Source: Methanosarcina thermophila TM-1
GTDB taxonomy: Archaea > Halobacteriota > Methanosarcinia > Methanosarcinales > Methanosarcinaceae
DNA: 64,000 nt
Assembly (NCBI RefSeq): GCF_000969885.1
Contig: NZ_CP009501.1
Location: forward strand, 2,556,908 to 2,620,907
Direction of reading: 5' to 3'
Within the stretch, counting starts at the first letter, position 1; each line of letters opens with the position of its first letter. A program made the position numbers and the translations under genes. The notes beneath the pieces are model-generated. The model was not told the DNA's origin. It did not search any database and was given only the letters and a program-made list of their open reading frames with translations. Below are positions 28,522 through 38,830 of the stretch, one piece after another.

Positions 28522-29615
28522 TCAACACGACCTCAAAGCGAAAGATCGAACACCTGAAATTATGTGCTGAAAGCCCGGTTGAATCCCGAAAAGTCAGTGC
28601 GGGCTTTGAGGATGTGACCCTGATCCACAGGGCGCTTCCGGAACTCGATATGGATAAACTTGACCTGTCTACAAACCTTCTGGGGAAGCGCCTGCAAGCT
28701 CCCTTTCTAATTGCTTCGATCACTGGAGGACATCCAGATACTATTCCTGTAAACGCCGCCCTTGCCGCTGCAGCCGAAGAGCTGGGAGTAGGAATAGGAG
28801 TTGGCAGCCAGAGGGCTGCAATTGATGACCCTGCGCAGGAAGAATCTTTCAGGATTGTCAGGGAAAAAGCTCCCAATACCTTCGTGTATGGGAATGTGGG
28901 CGCTGCCCAGATTCGCGAGTATGGAGTTGAAGGAGTTGAAAAACTCGTAGAGATGGTTGATGCCGATGCCCTTGCCATCCACTTGAACTTCTTACAGGAA
29001 GCCATCCAGCCAGAGGGGGACAGAGATGCAACTGGCTGTCTCGATATGATAAAAGAGATCTGCTCTGTACTTAGCAAGCCAGTAATCATTAAGGAAACAG
29101 GAGCAGGAATCTCAAGGGAGGATGCCATTCTCCTTCAAAAGGCAGGCGTATCCGCAATTGATGTAGGAGGCGCAGGAGGTACGAGCTGGGCGGGCGTTGA
29201 GGTCTACAGGGCAAGGGAAAGTGGAGATTCAGCTTCGGAACATCTTGGGGAACTTTTCTGGGACTTCGGGATTCCTACAGTTGCCAGCATTATAGAATCC
29301 AGGGTCTCCTTGCCAATTATTGCAACAGGCGGGATCAGAACGGGATTAGATATCGCTAAGTCTATTGCTCTCGGAGCCAGTGCGGCAAGTGCTGCCCTGC
29401 CTTTTGTGGGACCTGCCCTTGAAGGAAAAAATTCAGTTGTCAGGGTTCTTTCCCGCATGCTGGATGAATTCAGGGTTGCAATGTTTCTCTGCGGTTGTGC
29501 AAGCATAGAGGATCTGCGTAAGGCACCTGTGGTTATTACCGGCTGGACCCTTGAGTATTTGAGTCAACGCGGCTTTAATGTAAAAGACTATGCTGTGGCA
29601 GGAGATGCATTTTAA
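28518..29615 (+). CDS. fni: Isopentenyl-diphosphate isomerase, type 2
   Basis: FMN- and NAD(P)H-dependent enzyme that interconverts IPP and DMAPP. The 365-residue TIM-barrel protein shows APFLIASITGGH, VGSQRAAIDD, HLNFLQEAIQPEGDRD (with the catalytic Gln region), IIKETGAGIS and GIRTGLDIAKSIALGA. Overlap with ipk and the order mvk-ipk-fni make the assignment firm. Confidence 0.96.
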   Translation: MINTTSKRKIEHLKLCAESPVESRKVSAGFEDVTLIHRALPELDMDKLDLSTNLLGKRLQAPFLIASITGGHPDTIPVNAALAAAAEELGVGIGVGSQRAAIDDPAQEESFRIVREKAPNTFVYGNVGAAQIREYGVEGVEKLVEMVDADALAIHLNFLQEAIQPEGDRDATGCLDMIKEICSVLSKPVIIKETGAGISREDAILLQKAGVSAIDVGGAGGTSWAGVEVYRARESGDSASEHLGELFWDFGIPTVASIIESRVSLPIIATGGIRTGLDIAKSIALGASAASAALPFVGPALEGKNSVVRVLSRMLDEFRVAMFLCGCASIEDLRKAPVVITGWTLEYLSQRGFNVKDYAVAGDAF

Positions 29616-30710
29616 AGTGTGGCACAGATGTCCGGCTACTTTTACCTGTAATCTGGTATCAAAAATTGCATTGCACCGGTAAAGTCAAATAGCTGATATG
29701 CCCATTAAAAAGCCTGTTCCATAACAATCTTTATACATGATACGAAAGTAATGTTCGGAATAAATCGTTAAGATATGAATAAGGGTTTGTACTCTCAAAA
29801 CAGTGGAAATTTACTCAGGATTATCACGGATAATTAAATCCAACTGAGCTTCTGGAAATTATTCACAGTTACATAGAATTACCTGAGATCGGTATAACTA
29901 AGGAATTATTCTCATAAATATAATTAAGGAATTATTCTCATAAATTACTGTAAAACTAATTAACTGAAGATCTGTTTTACAGTTATCTAGGCTGAAATAC
30001 TCATTATCAAGTGACATTCCATTATTGTAATTGGAATAATCTATGATAACTGTCATCCCAGGAATCGACTGTAGAGAATTGTCATAATATTAAGAATTCA
30101 CTGATCAATATAAGAATGGGTTAGTTAGAATCAGCAGGAAAGAAGCTACAAATAAAAGTAGGAGCAGAAAAACCAGTAAGTAAAGACCCAATTGTAACAA
30201 GACAGGTTATTGAATAAGCTCTCGAAGAATAGGCTGAAATAGAGGACTGTACGTTTTCAAAATACTTTAAAGTTGGAACCTGCATGATTGGTTGAAGATG
30301 AGGTTCTGAGAAGTACTTGCCAGTAAGGGAAGAGTGCGTAAAGGCTTCTGTTAATTAGATTAATAGTCAGAATTCGTTCTATCTGGCAATAAAATCTATT
30401 CAATGGACGTGCCTAAGGAATTCTGGAGCATTTAACAGGCATTTGAGTATTGTATACAAAACAAATGTATGAAGTACATATCTGAAGTAAGATTCTTCTG
30501 TAAGGGATATAACCTGAATTGTCTCATCCGGGGGTTGAGTTCTTCCTGCGAGCAAGTCTGAGAAGTGACTGCTCTAAGCTGATTCTTTCTTATTGATATT
30601 ATGTACTCTGTTCAAGTCATGGTTATAACTTTAAGGTCATCACCTGATCCGTTTTCTGAGGATTGGGTTCACAAGGATAAAAAACAAATCAAGAGGTAAA
30701 AGGTAAAAAT
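29616..30710. other. 1.1-kb non-coding stretch with repeats and decayed coding sequence
   Basis: It separates fni from the RNase J gene. The 20 bases starting AAGGAATTATTCTCATAAAT at 29900 are repeated exactly at 29926. A degenerate reading frame lies at 30116-30358 (listed separately). A TATA-like element for the RNase J gene is not evident. The stretch looks like decayed DNA rather than regulatory sequence. Confidence 0.5.
30116..30358 (+). pseudogene. Possible heavily decayed small gene
   Basis: From ATG 30116 one frame reads protein-like sequence (LESAGKKLQIKVGAEKPVSK, then DPIVTRQVIE, ALEE, AEIEDCTFSKYFKVGTC, GSEKYLPVREECVKAS) but is broken by TAG, TAA, TAG, TGA and TGA before a final TAG. 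Several stops could come from single C-to-T changes in CAA, CAG or CGA. No family is recognised. Because TAA and TGA occur too, pyrrolysine read-through would not rescue it. Confidence 0.35.
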
Positions 30711-32054
30711 ATGACTGAAATAGGAATTGTTGCAGTCGGCGGTTACAATGAAATGGGCCGTAATATGACTGCAGTTATTATAGGTGAAGACATTGTCATT
30801 CTGGACATGGGGCTCAGGCTCGATAGGGTTCAGATCCATGAAGATGTCGAAATTGACAAAATGCATTCTCTTGAACTTATCGAGATGGGGGCAATCCCTG
30901 ATGATACCATTATGAAAGAAATTAGTGGAACTGTCCGGGCAATTGTCTGTACTCACGGGCACCTTGATCACATAGGGGCAATCCCGAAACTTGCCCATAG
31001 GTATAACGCTCCAATTATCTCCACACCATATACAGCAGCCCTTATCAAACAACAGATCGAGGCTGAGCGCAAGTTTGAGGTTTGCAACAGGGTTATTCCT
31101 TTGAATGCAGGCGGGACTTACCAGGTTACGGAAGATATTGCTGTCGAATTCATTAACATTCAGCACAGCATCATTGACTGTGTACTTGCAGTGGTTCATA
31201 CTCCAGTTGGAGCAATCCTGTACGCTTGCGACTTTAAGCTGGATAGGACTCCTACAATGGGCGCAGCTCCGGATTTCGGGCGCCTCAAAGCCCTCGGAAA
31301 GGAAGGGGTTATCGCAATGATTGTTGAGAGCACGAACGCCGGGCGCTCAGGAAAGACTCCTTCCGAACAGATTGCAAAAGATATGGTAAGGGATGTGTTG
31401 CTCGGAACTGAAGAGTCCGAAGTCGGGATGATCATTACAACCTTTGCCTCCCACATACCCAGGCTAAAAGCAATTATTGAGGCAGCCGGAGAAATGGGCA
31501 GGACTCCTGTACTTATGGGCCGCTCAATGGAACGCTATGTGGGAGCTGCGAGAGATCTAGGTTATCTGGAATTGCCTTCCAATGTCGAGATGTATGGTCA
31601 GCGTAAAGATATCGATCGGGCTTTCAAACGTATTATCCAGGAAGGAAAGAACAAGTATCTCCCAATCGTCACCGGACACCAAGGCGAACCAGGTTCCATA
31701 CTTGTACGTGTCGCGAATGGAGAAACCCCTTATACAATTGAACCGGGAGACAGGGTTATTTTCTCTGCAAATGTAATCCCGAGTCCCATGACTCAGGCTA
31801 ACCGCTATGCTCTTGAAACCAAGCTCAAGATGAGGGGCGCCAGGATCTATGACAATGTGCACGTCTCAGGACATGCATATAAAGAAGACCACTGGGAACT
31901 TCTGCGCATGATAAATCCTGAACATGTAATCCCTGCTCATGGGGATATGGAAATGCACGGGCATTACATCGAGATGGCGGAAGACGCCGGGTATATACTC
32001 GGAGATACAGTACACCTTCTCAGAAACGGCGAAGTGTTATATATAGAAGAATAA
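30711..32054 (+). CDS. rnj: Archaeal RNase J (metallo-beta-lactamase/beta-CASP ribonuclease)
   Basis: A 447-residue nuclease for 5'-to-3' RNA decay or processing. The zinc motif HGHLDH lies at residues 82-87; further motifs are the ACDFKLD metal Asp, the beta-CASP region (TFASHIPRLKAIIEAA) and the C-terminal VSGHAYKEDHWELL and PAHGDMEMH. The upstream GAGG lies 21 bases away but AAAGGTAAAAAT is close. Location among lipid genes is conserved in many Euryarchaeota. Confidence 0.92.
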   Translation: MTEIGIVAVGGYNEMGRNMTAVIIGEDIVILDMGLRLDRVQIHEDVEIDKMHSLELIEMGAIPDDTIMKEISGTVRAIVCTHGHLDHIGAIPKLAHRYNAPIISTPYTAALIKQQIEAERKFEVCNRVIPLNAGGTYQVTEDIAVEFINIQHSIIDCVLAVVHTPVGAILYACDFKLDRTPTMGAAPDFGRLKALGKEGVIAMIVESTNAGRSGKTPSEQIAKDMVRDVLLGTEESEVGMIITTFASHIPRLKAIIEAAGEMGRTPVLMGRSMERYVGAARDLGYLELPSNVEMYGQRKDIDRAFKRIIQEGKNKYLPIVTGHQGEPGSILVRVANGETPYTIEPGDRVIFSANVIPSPMTQANRYALETKLKMRGARIYDNVHVSGHAYKEDHWELLRMINPEHVIPAHGDMEMHGHYIEMAEDAGYILGDTVHLLRNGEVLYIEE

Positions 32055-32089
32055 TTGAATAGGAATAGATTCCGTATCTCGTGATGTTT

Positions 32090-33055
32090 ATGACGCTGAT
32101 TGATGAGATTAAAAAAAGAAGTGTCCATGTTGATGACGCGATTAATGAACTGTTGCCGGTAGCCCCCCCCGAGGAGTTGTATAAAGCTTCTCGCTACCTG
32201 GTAGATGCGGGAGGAAAACGCCTCCGTCCCGCAGTTCTTATTCTGGCAGCCGAAGCTGTAGGCTCAGATCTAAAATCGGTGCTGCCTGCAGCAGTAGCCG
32301 TGGAGCTTGTACATAATTTCACTCTGATCCATGATGATATAATGGATAGAGATGATATTCGCAGAGGGAGACCCGCAGTCCATAAAATATGGGGCGAAGC
32401 CGGGGCAATTCTTGCGGGCGACACGCTTTATTCCAAAGCTTTTGAGATCCTCTCAAAAGTCGAGAATGAACCTGTAAGGATTTTAAAATGCATGGATATC
32501 CTCTCAAAGACCTGTACTGAAATCTGCGAAGGGCAGTGGCTTGATATGGACTTTGAGAGAAGAGAGAAGGTTTCTAAAGCCGAATACATTGAGATGGTGG
32601 AAAAGAAAACCTCGGTTCTCTATGCCGCTGCAGCCAAGATCGGAGCCCTTCTTGGAGGAGCCTCTGATGAAGTCGCTGAGGCTTTATCCGAATATGGACG
32701 CCTTATAGGAATTGGCTTCCAGATGTATGACGATGTTCTGGATATGGTCGCCCCCGAGGAAGTTCTTGGGAAAGTAAGAGGTAGCGACCTTATGGAAGGA
32801 AAGCACACTCTTATCATAATCGACGCTTTCGAGAAAGGTGTGAAACTGGACATTTTCGGGAAAGGGGAAGCAACTCAGGAAGAAACCGACGAGGCTGTCC
32901 GTATCTTAACAGAGTGTGGATCAATTGATTATGTGAAGAATCTTGCAATTTCATATATCAACGAAGGCAAAGCAAAGCTGGACGTTCTGCAGGACTGCCC
33001 AGAAAAAGATCTGCTCCTTCAGATCGCCGATTATATGATCACAAGAAAATATTGA
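32090..33055 (+). CDS. idsA: Polyprenyl diphosphate synthase (geranylgeranyl or geranylfarnesyl)
   Basis: Condenses IPP onto allylic diphosphates to form the chain of archaeal lipids and possibly quinone precursors. I prefer ATG 32090 (321 residues), preceded by GTGAT at 32081-32085; GTG 32081 or ATG 32084 are alternatives. First and second aspartate motifs are visible as IHDDIMDRDDIRRGRP and FQMYDDVLDM. The product length, C20 or C25, cannot be judged with certainty. It closes the lipid gene run. Confidence 0.93.
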   Translation: MTLIDEIKKRSVHVDDAINELLPVAPPEELYKASRYLVDAGGKRLRPAVLILAAEAVGSDLKSVLPAAVAVELVHNFTLIHDDIMDRDDIRRGRPAVHKIWGEAGAILAGDTLYSKAFEILSKVENEPVRILKCMDILSKTCTEICEGQWLDMDFERREKVSKAEYIEMVEKKTSVLYAAAAKIGALLGGASDEVAEALSEYGRLIGIGFQMYDDVLDMVAPEEVLGKVRGSDLMEGKHTLIIIDAFEKGVKLDIFGKGEATQEETDEAVRILTECGSIDYVKNLAISYINEGKAKLDVLQDCPEKDLLLQIADYMITRKY

Positions 33056-33418
33056 ATGAAATAAGGAATAATTGAATAAGTAATAGCTAAGACGTCAGAT
33101 CTAATGAAGACTCCAGGGAAAGTTGCGGCTAATGAAAGCCGCAATAACCTGGTTCATTGTTTTGCTGGGTCTAAAAAATATTATAGTAAGTTCAGGAGAT
33201 GCACTTTGTATTATTATATATTATAATGTATATTATTAATCAAAAATTTATAATGTATATTATTAATCAAAAACTAATTTTTAAAAATCAAGATTCTAAA
33301 ACAAAATTTTAAAACAAAATTACAACCCTGCATCATGCAGTTAAGTTTTCCAAAAAAAATAATAAGAACAGGATGGGAACCCTGCCTTTTTTTAAATTAA
33401 TATTTAAAATTTCATAAA
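33056..33418. terminator. Convergent terminator region between idsA and ppdK
   Basis: For idsA: a two-tier hairpin with CCAGG/CCTGG outside and TTGCGGCT/AGCCGCAA inside at 33112-33152. For ppdK and perhaps both strands: CAGG at 33369-33372 with CCTG at 33381-33384, flanked by A-rich and T-rich runs on either side. Between them an AT-rich stretch contains a short repeat, TAATGTATATTATTAATCAAAAA twice near 33225-33271. Confidence 0.65.
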
Positions 33419-36070
33419 TTATTTTTTATTTTTCATTCTAATTGTGCTCTGGGCAGCTACGAGTCTTGCAATAGGAACTCTGTAAGGGGAGCAGCTTACA
33501 TAGTCGAGACCTATCTCATGAGCGAAACAGATGGATCTCGGCTCTCCGCCGTGTTCTCCGCAAATTCCCATTTTGAGATCGGGTTTGACGGAGCGGGCTT
33601 TTTCTATACCGATTTTCATTATCTCGCCAACGCCTTCCTGGTCAAGGACTGCAAATGGGTCGTGCTCGAGAATTCCTGCCTTCTGATAGATTGGTACAAA
33701 TTTGGAAACATCGTCGCGGCTGAACCCGAAGGTTGTTTGGGTCAGGTCGTTTGTTCCGAAGGAGAAGAAATCTGCTTCCTTTGCAATCTGATCTGCAGTA
33801 ATTGCAGCCCTGGGCAGCTCAATCATTGTTCCAACTTTGTAATCGATCTTTACGCCTTTCTCGGCCATGACCGTTTCTGCCATCTTGCGGACATCTTCCC
33901 GGGTGACGGAAAGCTCTTTTACCAGGCCTACGAGCGGTATCATAATCTCAGGAATCACCTTGACTCCCTCGTTTGCAAGTTCACATGCTGCTTCCATAAT
34001 TGCACGCACCTGCATATTATAGATTTCCGGATAGGTTATTCCGAGTCTGCATCCCCTGTGGCCAAGCATAGGATTGAGTTCTTTGAGGGAAGTCACACGC
34101 TGGATGAGCTTTTTTACCTCTTCGATCTTTCCGCAGTCACCTGAGGCTTCAAGCTCCCTTAGCTTTGCATCCAGCTCTTCCTTGTCAGGAAGGAACTCAT
34201 GGAGGGGCGGGTCAAGCAGCCTGATGGTTACAGGCAGACCTTCCATGGAGCGGAAAATGCCAAGGAAGTCTTCCTTCTGCATAGGAAGTAATTTTTTGAG
34301 AGCTTTCTTCCTGGTTTTCTCATCTTCTGCCATTATCATTTCCCTTACTACGGGAATCCTGTCTTCTCCGAAGAACATGTGCTCAGTCCTGCAAAGCCCT
34401 ATACCTTCAGCCCCTAACTCACGTGCAAGACTTGCATCTGCAGGAGTGTCTGCGTTTGTTCTCACTCCGAGAGTCCTGATTTCATCAGCCCATAGAAGAA
34501 TCTGCTTCAGATCTTCATTTATTTCAGCGTCAATCAGGTCCACTTTCCCAATAATTACATTGCCCGTACTTCCGTCAATGGTGATATAATCGTGCTTTTT
34601 GACAATCTGACCATTTACCATGAAGAGATTATTCTTTGTATCGATTGTGATTTCTCCGCACCCCACAACGCAGGGCTTGCCCATACCTCTTCCGACTACT
34701 GCCGCGTGAGAGGTCATACCTCCGCGCACGGTAAGTACGCCCTGAGCAGCTGCCATTCCCCCGATATCTTCAGGAGAGGTTTCAGTTCGGACGAGAATTG
34801 TCTTTTCTCCAATCTCAGCCATTTCTTCAGCTTCTTCTGCAGTAAACACAACTTTTCCTACGGCAGCTCCGGGAGATGCAGGAAGTCCCCTTGCAACTAC
34901 TTCAAGTTTTGCATTAGGATCAATTCTCGGGTGCAGGAGAAGGTCAATATGCTCGGCTTTAACCCTGGTGATTGCAGTTTCCTTATCAATTAGCCCTTCT
35001 TCTACCATATCCTTTGCTATCTTAACGGCTGCGGCAGCTGTGCGTTTCCCTGTTCTGGTCTGCAGCATATAGAGTTTTCCTTCCTGGATGGTAAATTCTA
35101 TATCCTGCATATCCTTGAAGTGGGCTTCAAGCTTCTGGCAGATATCAACAAGCTGATTATATGCTTCAGGGATTTTATCTCCAAGAGTGTCAATGAAGTC
35201 GGGCGTCCGGATGCCTGCAACAACATCTTCACCCTGTGCGTTGATAAGGTACTCTCCGAAGAACTTCTTTTCTCCTGTCGACGGGTTTCTTGTAAAAGCA
35301 ACTCCTGTACCTGAGGTGTTTCCTCTGTTCCCGTAAACCATAGTCTGTACATTAACAGCTGTACCCCAGCTGTCATCAATCCCATTAAGCTTTCTGTAAG
35401 TGATGGCTCTCGGATTATTCCAAGACTCAAAAACAGCGTTAATTGCCATCTGAAGCTGAACTCTTGGGTCCTGGGGGAATTCGAATCCTTTTTCGAGTCT
35501 GATTACCTCCTTGAATCTCTCAGCCAGTTCTTTCAGGGCTTTTGCATCGAGATCGGTATCTGACTCAACTTTAAGTTCTTTTTTCTTGTCCTCAATAAGG
35601 GACTCGAACTTGCTGAAGTCAACTCCCAGAACCACATCTCCAAACATGGAGATAAATCTGCGGTAGCAATCGTAAGCAAATCTTTCGTCATTGACCTTAT
35701 TTGCGAGCCCGATAACAGATTTGTCCGTAAGCCCAAGGTTAAGGACGGTATCCATCATCCCCGGCATGGATACCCTGGCTCCGGACCTTACAGAAACAAG
35801 AAGCGGGTCTTCTGGGTCCCCCAATTTTTTGTTATTTAAGGTCTCTAGCTTATCAATTGCTTCATCGATCTGTTTGAGTACTTCGTCAGGATATTTCTTT
35901 TCCTTTAAATAAAGTACGCAAACTTCGGTTGTTATTGTAAAACCTGGCGGTACTGGCACTCCAAGATTTGCCATCTCGGCAAGGCCTGCGCCCTTACCTC
36001 CAAGTAAGTCTTTCATACTACCGTTGCCATCAGTTACATCCTTTCCAAAAAAATATACGAATTTGGACAA
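33419..36070 (-). CDS. ppdK: Pyruvate, phosphate dikinase
   Basis: Interconverts pyruvate, ATP and Pi with PEP, AMP and PPi; in a methanogen it feeds gluconeogenesis. The 883-residue protein starts at a TTG codon (36068-36070) with GGAGGAG before it. Domain order is an N-terminal ATP-grasp (LLGGKGAGLAEMANLG), the phosphohistidine domain with GGMTSHAAVVGRGMGKPCV, and the PEP-binding TIM barrel with GTNDLTQTTFGFSRDD and CGEHGG. The length is that of the bacterial/archaeal enzyme. Confidence 0.96.
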   Translation of the reverse strand: MSKFVYFFGKDVTDGNGSMKDLLGGKGAGLAEMANLGVPVPPGFTITTEVCVLYLKEKKYPDEVLKQIDEAIDKLETLNNKKLGDPEDPLLVSVRSGARVSMPGMMDTVLNLGLTDKSVIGLANKVNDERFAYDCYRRFISMFGDVVLGVDFSKFESLIEDKKKELKVESDTDLDAKALKELAERFKEVIRLEKGFEFPQDPRVQLQMAINAVFESWNNPRAITYRKLNGIDDSWGTAVNVQTMVYGNRGNTSGTGVAFTRNPSTGEKKFFGEYLINAQGEDVVAGIRTPDFIDTLGDKIPEAYNQLVDICQKLEAHFKDMQDIEFTIQEGKLYMLQTRTGKRTAAAAVKIAKDMVEEGLIDKETAITRVKAEHIDLLLHPRIDPNAKLEVVARGLPASPGAAVGKVVFTAEEAEEMAEIGEKTILVRTETSPEDIGGMAAAQGVLTVRGGMTSHAAVVGRGMGKPCVVGCGEITIDTKNNLFMVNGQIVKKHDYITIDGSTGNVIIGKVDLIDAEINEDLKQILLWADEIRTLGVRTNADTPADASLARELGAEGIGLCRTEHMFFGEDRIPVVREMIMAEDEKTRKKALKKLLPMQKEDFLGIFRSMEGLPVTIRLLDPPLHEFLPDKEELDAKLRELEASGDCGKIEEVKKLIQRVTSLKELNPMLGHRGCRLGITYPEIYNMQVRAIMEAACELANEGVKVIPEIMIPLVGLVKELSVTREDVRKMAETVMAEKGVKIDYKVGTMIELPRAAITADQIAKEADFFSFGTNDLTQTTFGFSRDDVSKFVPIYQKAGILEHDPFAVLDQEGVGEIMKIGIEKARSVKPDLKMGICGEHGGEPRSICFAHEIGLDYVSCSPYRVPIARLVAAQSTIRMKNKK

Positions 36071-36396
36071 TGAGTCTCCTCCCTGGAACGAGATGATTAA
36101 TCGGAGTTAATGACTGTATATGACCAAATTTATGGTCTGATTGCTGCCAACAATGTCTATTTAATATATAAGGTTGTGCATTCCGGCTCCTATATTTTAT
36201 ATTTTACTATCTCAATTCAGTTAATATTAACGTATAATATAGGTCTTGCGATATCTTTATATAGGATGAGCATAGACTACATATGCTTTTCAGTCTATAA
36301 TATATAACTTTATTTATGACTGACTGAATAATATGCTCAAAGCCAGGAAATTTTGCCCTGAGCTGGAGAAATAGCTATTAATTGCTCGTGGCTAAT
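36071..36396. promoter_or_regulatory. Divergent promoter region of ppdK and gar1
   Basis: Several TATA-like stretches occur, including CTATAATATATAAC near 36295-36308 for gar1 and TATAGG-type elements around 36236-36265. GACCA and TGGTC at 36122-36137 form an inverted repeat 52 bases upstream of ppdK, a possible operator. None is certain. Confidence 0.4.
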
Positions 36397-36657
36397 ATGA
36401 AACGACTCGGTAAAGTGCTGCACAGGTCAGGTGTTAAAAACCTGATAGTTAGAGGGGATGAGATAAAACCCGAGAATGTATCAGGCAGTCTTCCTAAATT
36501 AAATTCAATCGTTGTAGATAAATCCCTGAATCGGATTGGTACAATTGTCAATGTTTTCGGACCTGTACACCATCCATATTTTTTAGTGAAGGGCTTTAAA
36601 CGAACTCCTGATTCAGAAATTCGGGCTCTCGTTAATGAAAGAGTCTATATTCGGTGA
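36397..36657 (+). CDS. gar1: H/ACA ribonucleoprotein protein Gar1
   Basis: Small beta-barrel subunit of the box H/ACA RNP that guides pseudouridylation. The 86-residue product contains GSLPKLNSIVVDKSLNRIGTI and VFGPVHHPYFLVKGF, the Gar1 core. ATG 36397 is preferred; a TTG at 36382 in frame is possible and neither has a strong ribosome site. gar1 followed by tfb is a conserved archaeal gene order. Confidence 0.88.
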   Translation: MKRLGKVLHRSGVKNLIVRGDEIKPENVSGSLPKLNSIVVDKSLNRIGTIVNVFGPVHHPYFLVKGFKRTPDSEIRALVNERVYIR

Positions 36658-36845
36658 GATCTCTGACATTGAATGCGCGTATTAATTCTTTATTATGGTT
36701 TAACATTAACTGGGTTATATATTTTTTGCTGGTTATAGCCGTGATTTTTCTTCTCCTTCCTTTTATGTATCTGTAATTTAAGTGGTGCAGCCAAGTATCG
36801 GGAAACGTAAACATATGGTCATTTTAACTTATAAGGTGATATGAT

Positions 36846-37859
36846 ATGGTAGAAATCGAAAGGGTTCGCTATTCGGACACTCTTGAAAGGGAAAAAATAC
36901 GTGCCATGATCAAAGCTCGCAAAGAGAAGCAAAAAGAGCAAAGTTTTGAGACGGAAAAGGCAGTGTGTCCAGAATGCGGTAGCAGAAACCTCGTTCACGA
37001 CTACGAGCGTGCCGAGCTTGTGTGTGGGGACTGCGGACTTGTCATTGATGCCGATTTTGTAGATGAGGGCCCAGAATGGCGAGCTTTCGATCATGATCAG
37101 CGTATGAAGCGTTCCCGTGTGGGTGCGCCAATGACATACACAATCCACGACAAAGGGCTTTCCACAATGATTGACTGGAGAAACCGTGATTCCTACGGGA
37201 AGTCAATTTCTTCCAAAAACCGTGCTCAGCTCTATCGTTTAAGAAAATGGCAGCGTAGAATCCGCGTAAGTAACGCAACTGAAAGAAACCTCGCATTTGC
37301 ACTATCCGAACTGGACAGAATGGCTTCTGCCCTTGGTCTCCCTAGAACGGTCAGGGAAACTGCAGCAGTCGTCTACAGAAAAGCTGTGGATAAAAATCTT
37401 ATCCGTGGAAGAAGCATTGAGGGTGTCGCCGCAGCTGCCCTTTATGCTGCCTGCCGTCAGTGCAGCGTTCCAAGAACCCTTGATGAGATCGAAGAGGTAT
37501 CCAGGGTCAGCCGGAAAGAGATCGGAAGAACTTACCGCTTTATTTCCAGAGAATTGGCACTGAAACTTATGCCTACCTCACCAATTGATTATGTCCCAAG
37601 GTTCTGTTCTGGCCTTAACCTTAAAGGAGAAGTCCAGTCCAAGAGCGTTGAGATCCTGAGGCAGGCTTCCGAGAAGGAACTCACAAGTGGAAGGGGTCCC
37701 ACAGGAGTTGCTGCAGCTGCAATCTATATTGCATCCATTCTCTGCGGTGAACGCAGAACCCAGCGTGAAGTTGCAGATGTAGCCGGCGTAACAGAAGTTA
37801 CCATCCGAAACAGGTACAAAGAACTTGCAGAAGAACTGGATATTGAAATTATCCTCTAA
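36846..37859 (+). CDS. tfb: Transcription initiation factor TFB
   Basis: Archaeal TFIIB that recruits RNA polymerase to TBP-bound promoters. The 337-residue protein has an N-terminal zinc ribbon with Cys41, Cys44, Cys60 and Cys63, the B-finger/linker region, and two cyclin-fold repeats (about 140-235 and 240-330, with [19 protein letters not shown] and [19 protein letters not shown]). GGTGAT at 36835-36840 precedes ATG 36846 by five bases. Confidence 0.97.
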   Translation: MVEIERVRYSDTLEREKIRAMIKARKEKQKEQSFETEKAVCPECGSRNLVHDYERAELVCGDCGLVIDADFVDEGPEWRAFDHDQRMKRSRVGAPMTYTIHDKGLSTMIDWRNRDSYGKSISSKNRAQLYRLRKWQRRIRVSNATERNLAFALSELDRMASALGLPRTVRETAAVVYRKAVDKNLIRGRSIEGVAAAALYAACRQCSVPRTLDEIEEVSRVSRKEIGRTYRFISRELALKLMPTSPIDYVPRFCSGLNLKGEVQSKSVEILRQASEKELTSGRGPTGVAAAAIYIASILCGERRTQREVADVAGVTEVTIRNRYKELAEELDIEIIL

Positions 37860-38026
37860 GTTCTTTCTATTATTCTTTCACTGGCAGATTTTCTCTATTA
37901 TTACATAGAGAAATATCCTATTTTTGCATTATTTGTCTAGTTGCTAACTGAGCGGAGATTATTTTCAAACAAGATTTTAGAAATTTTAGAGTTTTAAATT
38001 TTAGAATTTTAAGTTTTTGATCTATA

Positions 38027-38683
38027 ATGATAAATATTGAAATTTTGAAAGCTTTGCTTTTAGGATTCTCTGTAGGACTTACAGGCGCACTCGTTCCAGG
38101 CCCTATGCTTTTTGCAACTATAGAAACCTCTTTGAAAAAAGGCTGGTTTACAGGTCCTAAAGTCGTATTCGGGCATATAATTGTAGAAGCAGTGATATAT
38201 CTCATGATTCTCTCTGGGGCTGCTTCACTCGTAGACAGCGGCGTAATTTCTTCAATTTTTCTTATAGGAGGGCTTTCACTTCTGGTCTTCGGGTTTCTCA
38301 CCATAAAGGACGCCAGAGCCGCGGATATTTCTGCACAGATCTCTCAGGGTTCGCCAGGCTCGAAATTGACTTCCAATCCCGTCCTGATAGGCGTGGTTAC
38401 TTCAGTATCCAACCCTTATTTCTGGATTTGGTGGCTGACTGCGAGCAGTGCCCTTATACTTAAGGAATATGAGCTGGGAGTTATATCTGCAATAGCTTAC
38501 ATGCTCGGGCACTGGACAGCAGATCTGAGCTGGTTTACTATCGTATCTGGATCGTTCAGCCGTGGGAAAAACCTGCTCTCCCAAAAAGTGCACAGGTATA
38601 TTCTCTATACCTGCGGGATATTTCTGGCTATTTTCGGGTTTTATTTTATGCTTAACTATAATAATTCAATTAAGCTTGCCTGA
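38027..38683 (+). CDS. LysE family exporter
   Basis: A 218-residue membrane protein with about six hydrophobic segments. The N-terminus has GFSVGLTGALVPGPMLFATIE, the LysE/RhtB-type first helix with its PGP motif, and SNPYFWIWWLTASS in the middle. The family exports amino acids or similar small molecules, but the substrate is unknown. There is no clear Shine-Dalgarno before the ATG, so a leaderless or short-leader transcript is possible. Confidence 0.83.
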   Translation: MINIEILKALLLGFSVGLTGALVPGPMLFATIETSLKKGWFTGPKVVFGHIIVEAVIYLMILSGAASLVDSGVISSIFLIGGLSLLVFGFLTIKDARAADISAQISQGSPGSKLTSNPVLIGVVTSVSNPYFWIWWLTASSALILKEYELGVISAIAYMLGHWTADLSWFTIVSGSFSRGKNLLSQKVHRYILYTCGIFLAIFGFYFMLNYNNSIKLA

Positions 38684-38830
38684 AAACTTAGCTTTCATGA
38701 AGTCCAGACCACACTAGACCACACTGTTCTGAAAGTTCAGTCATTTTACGAGAAATTGTCGCCAGGTTAATCAATCATCCTGAGCTTGTATATGGTTTCC
38801 AGCTTATGAAGTTATGAATTTATGGTTTTA

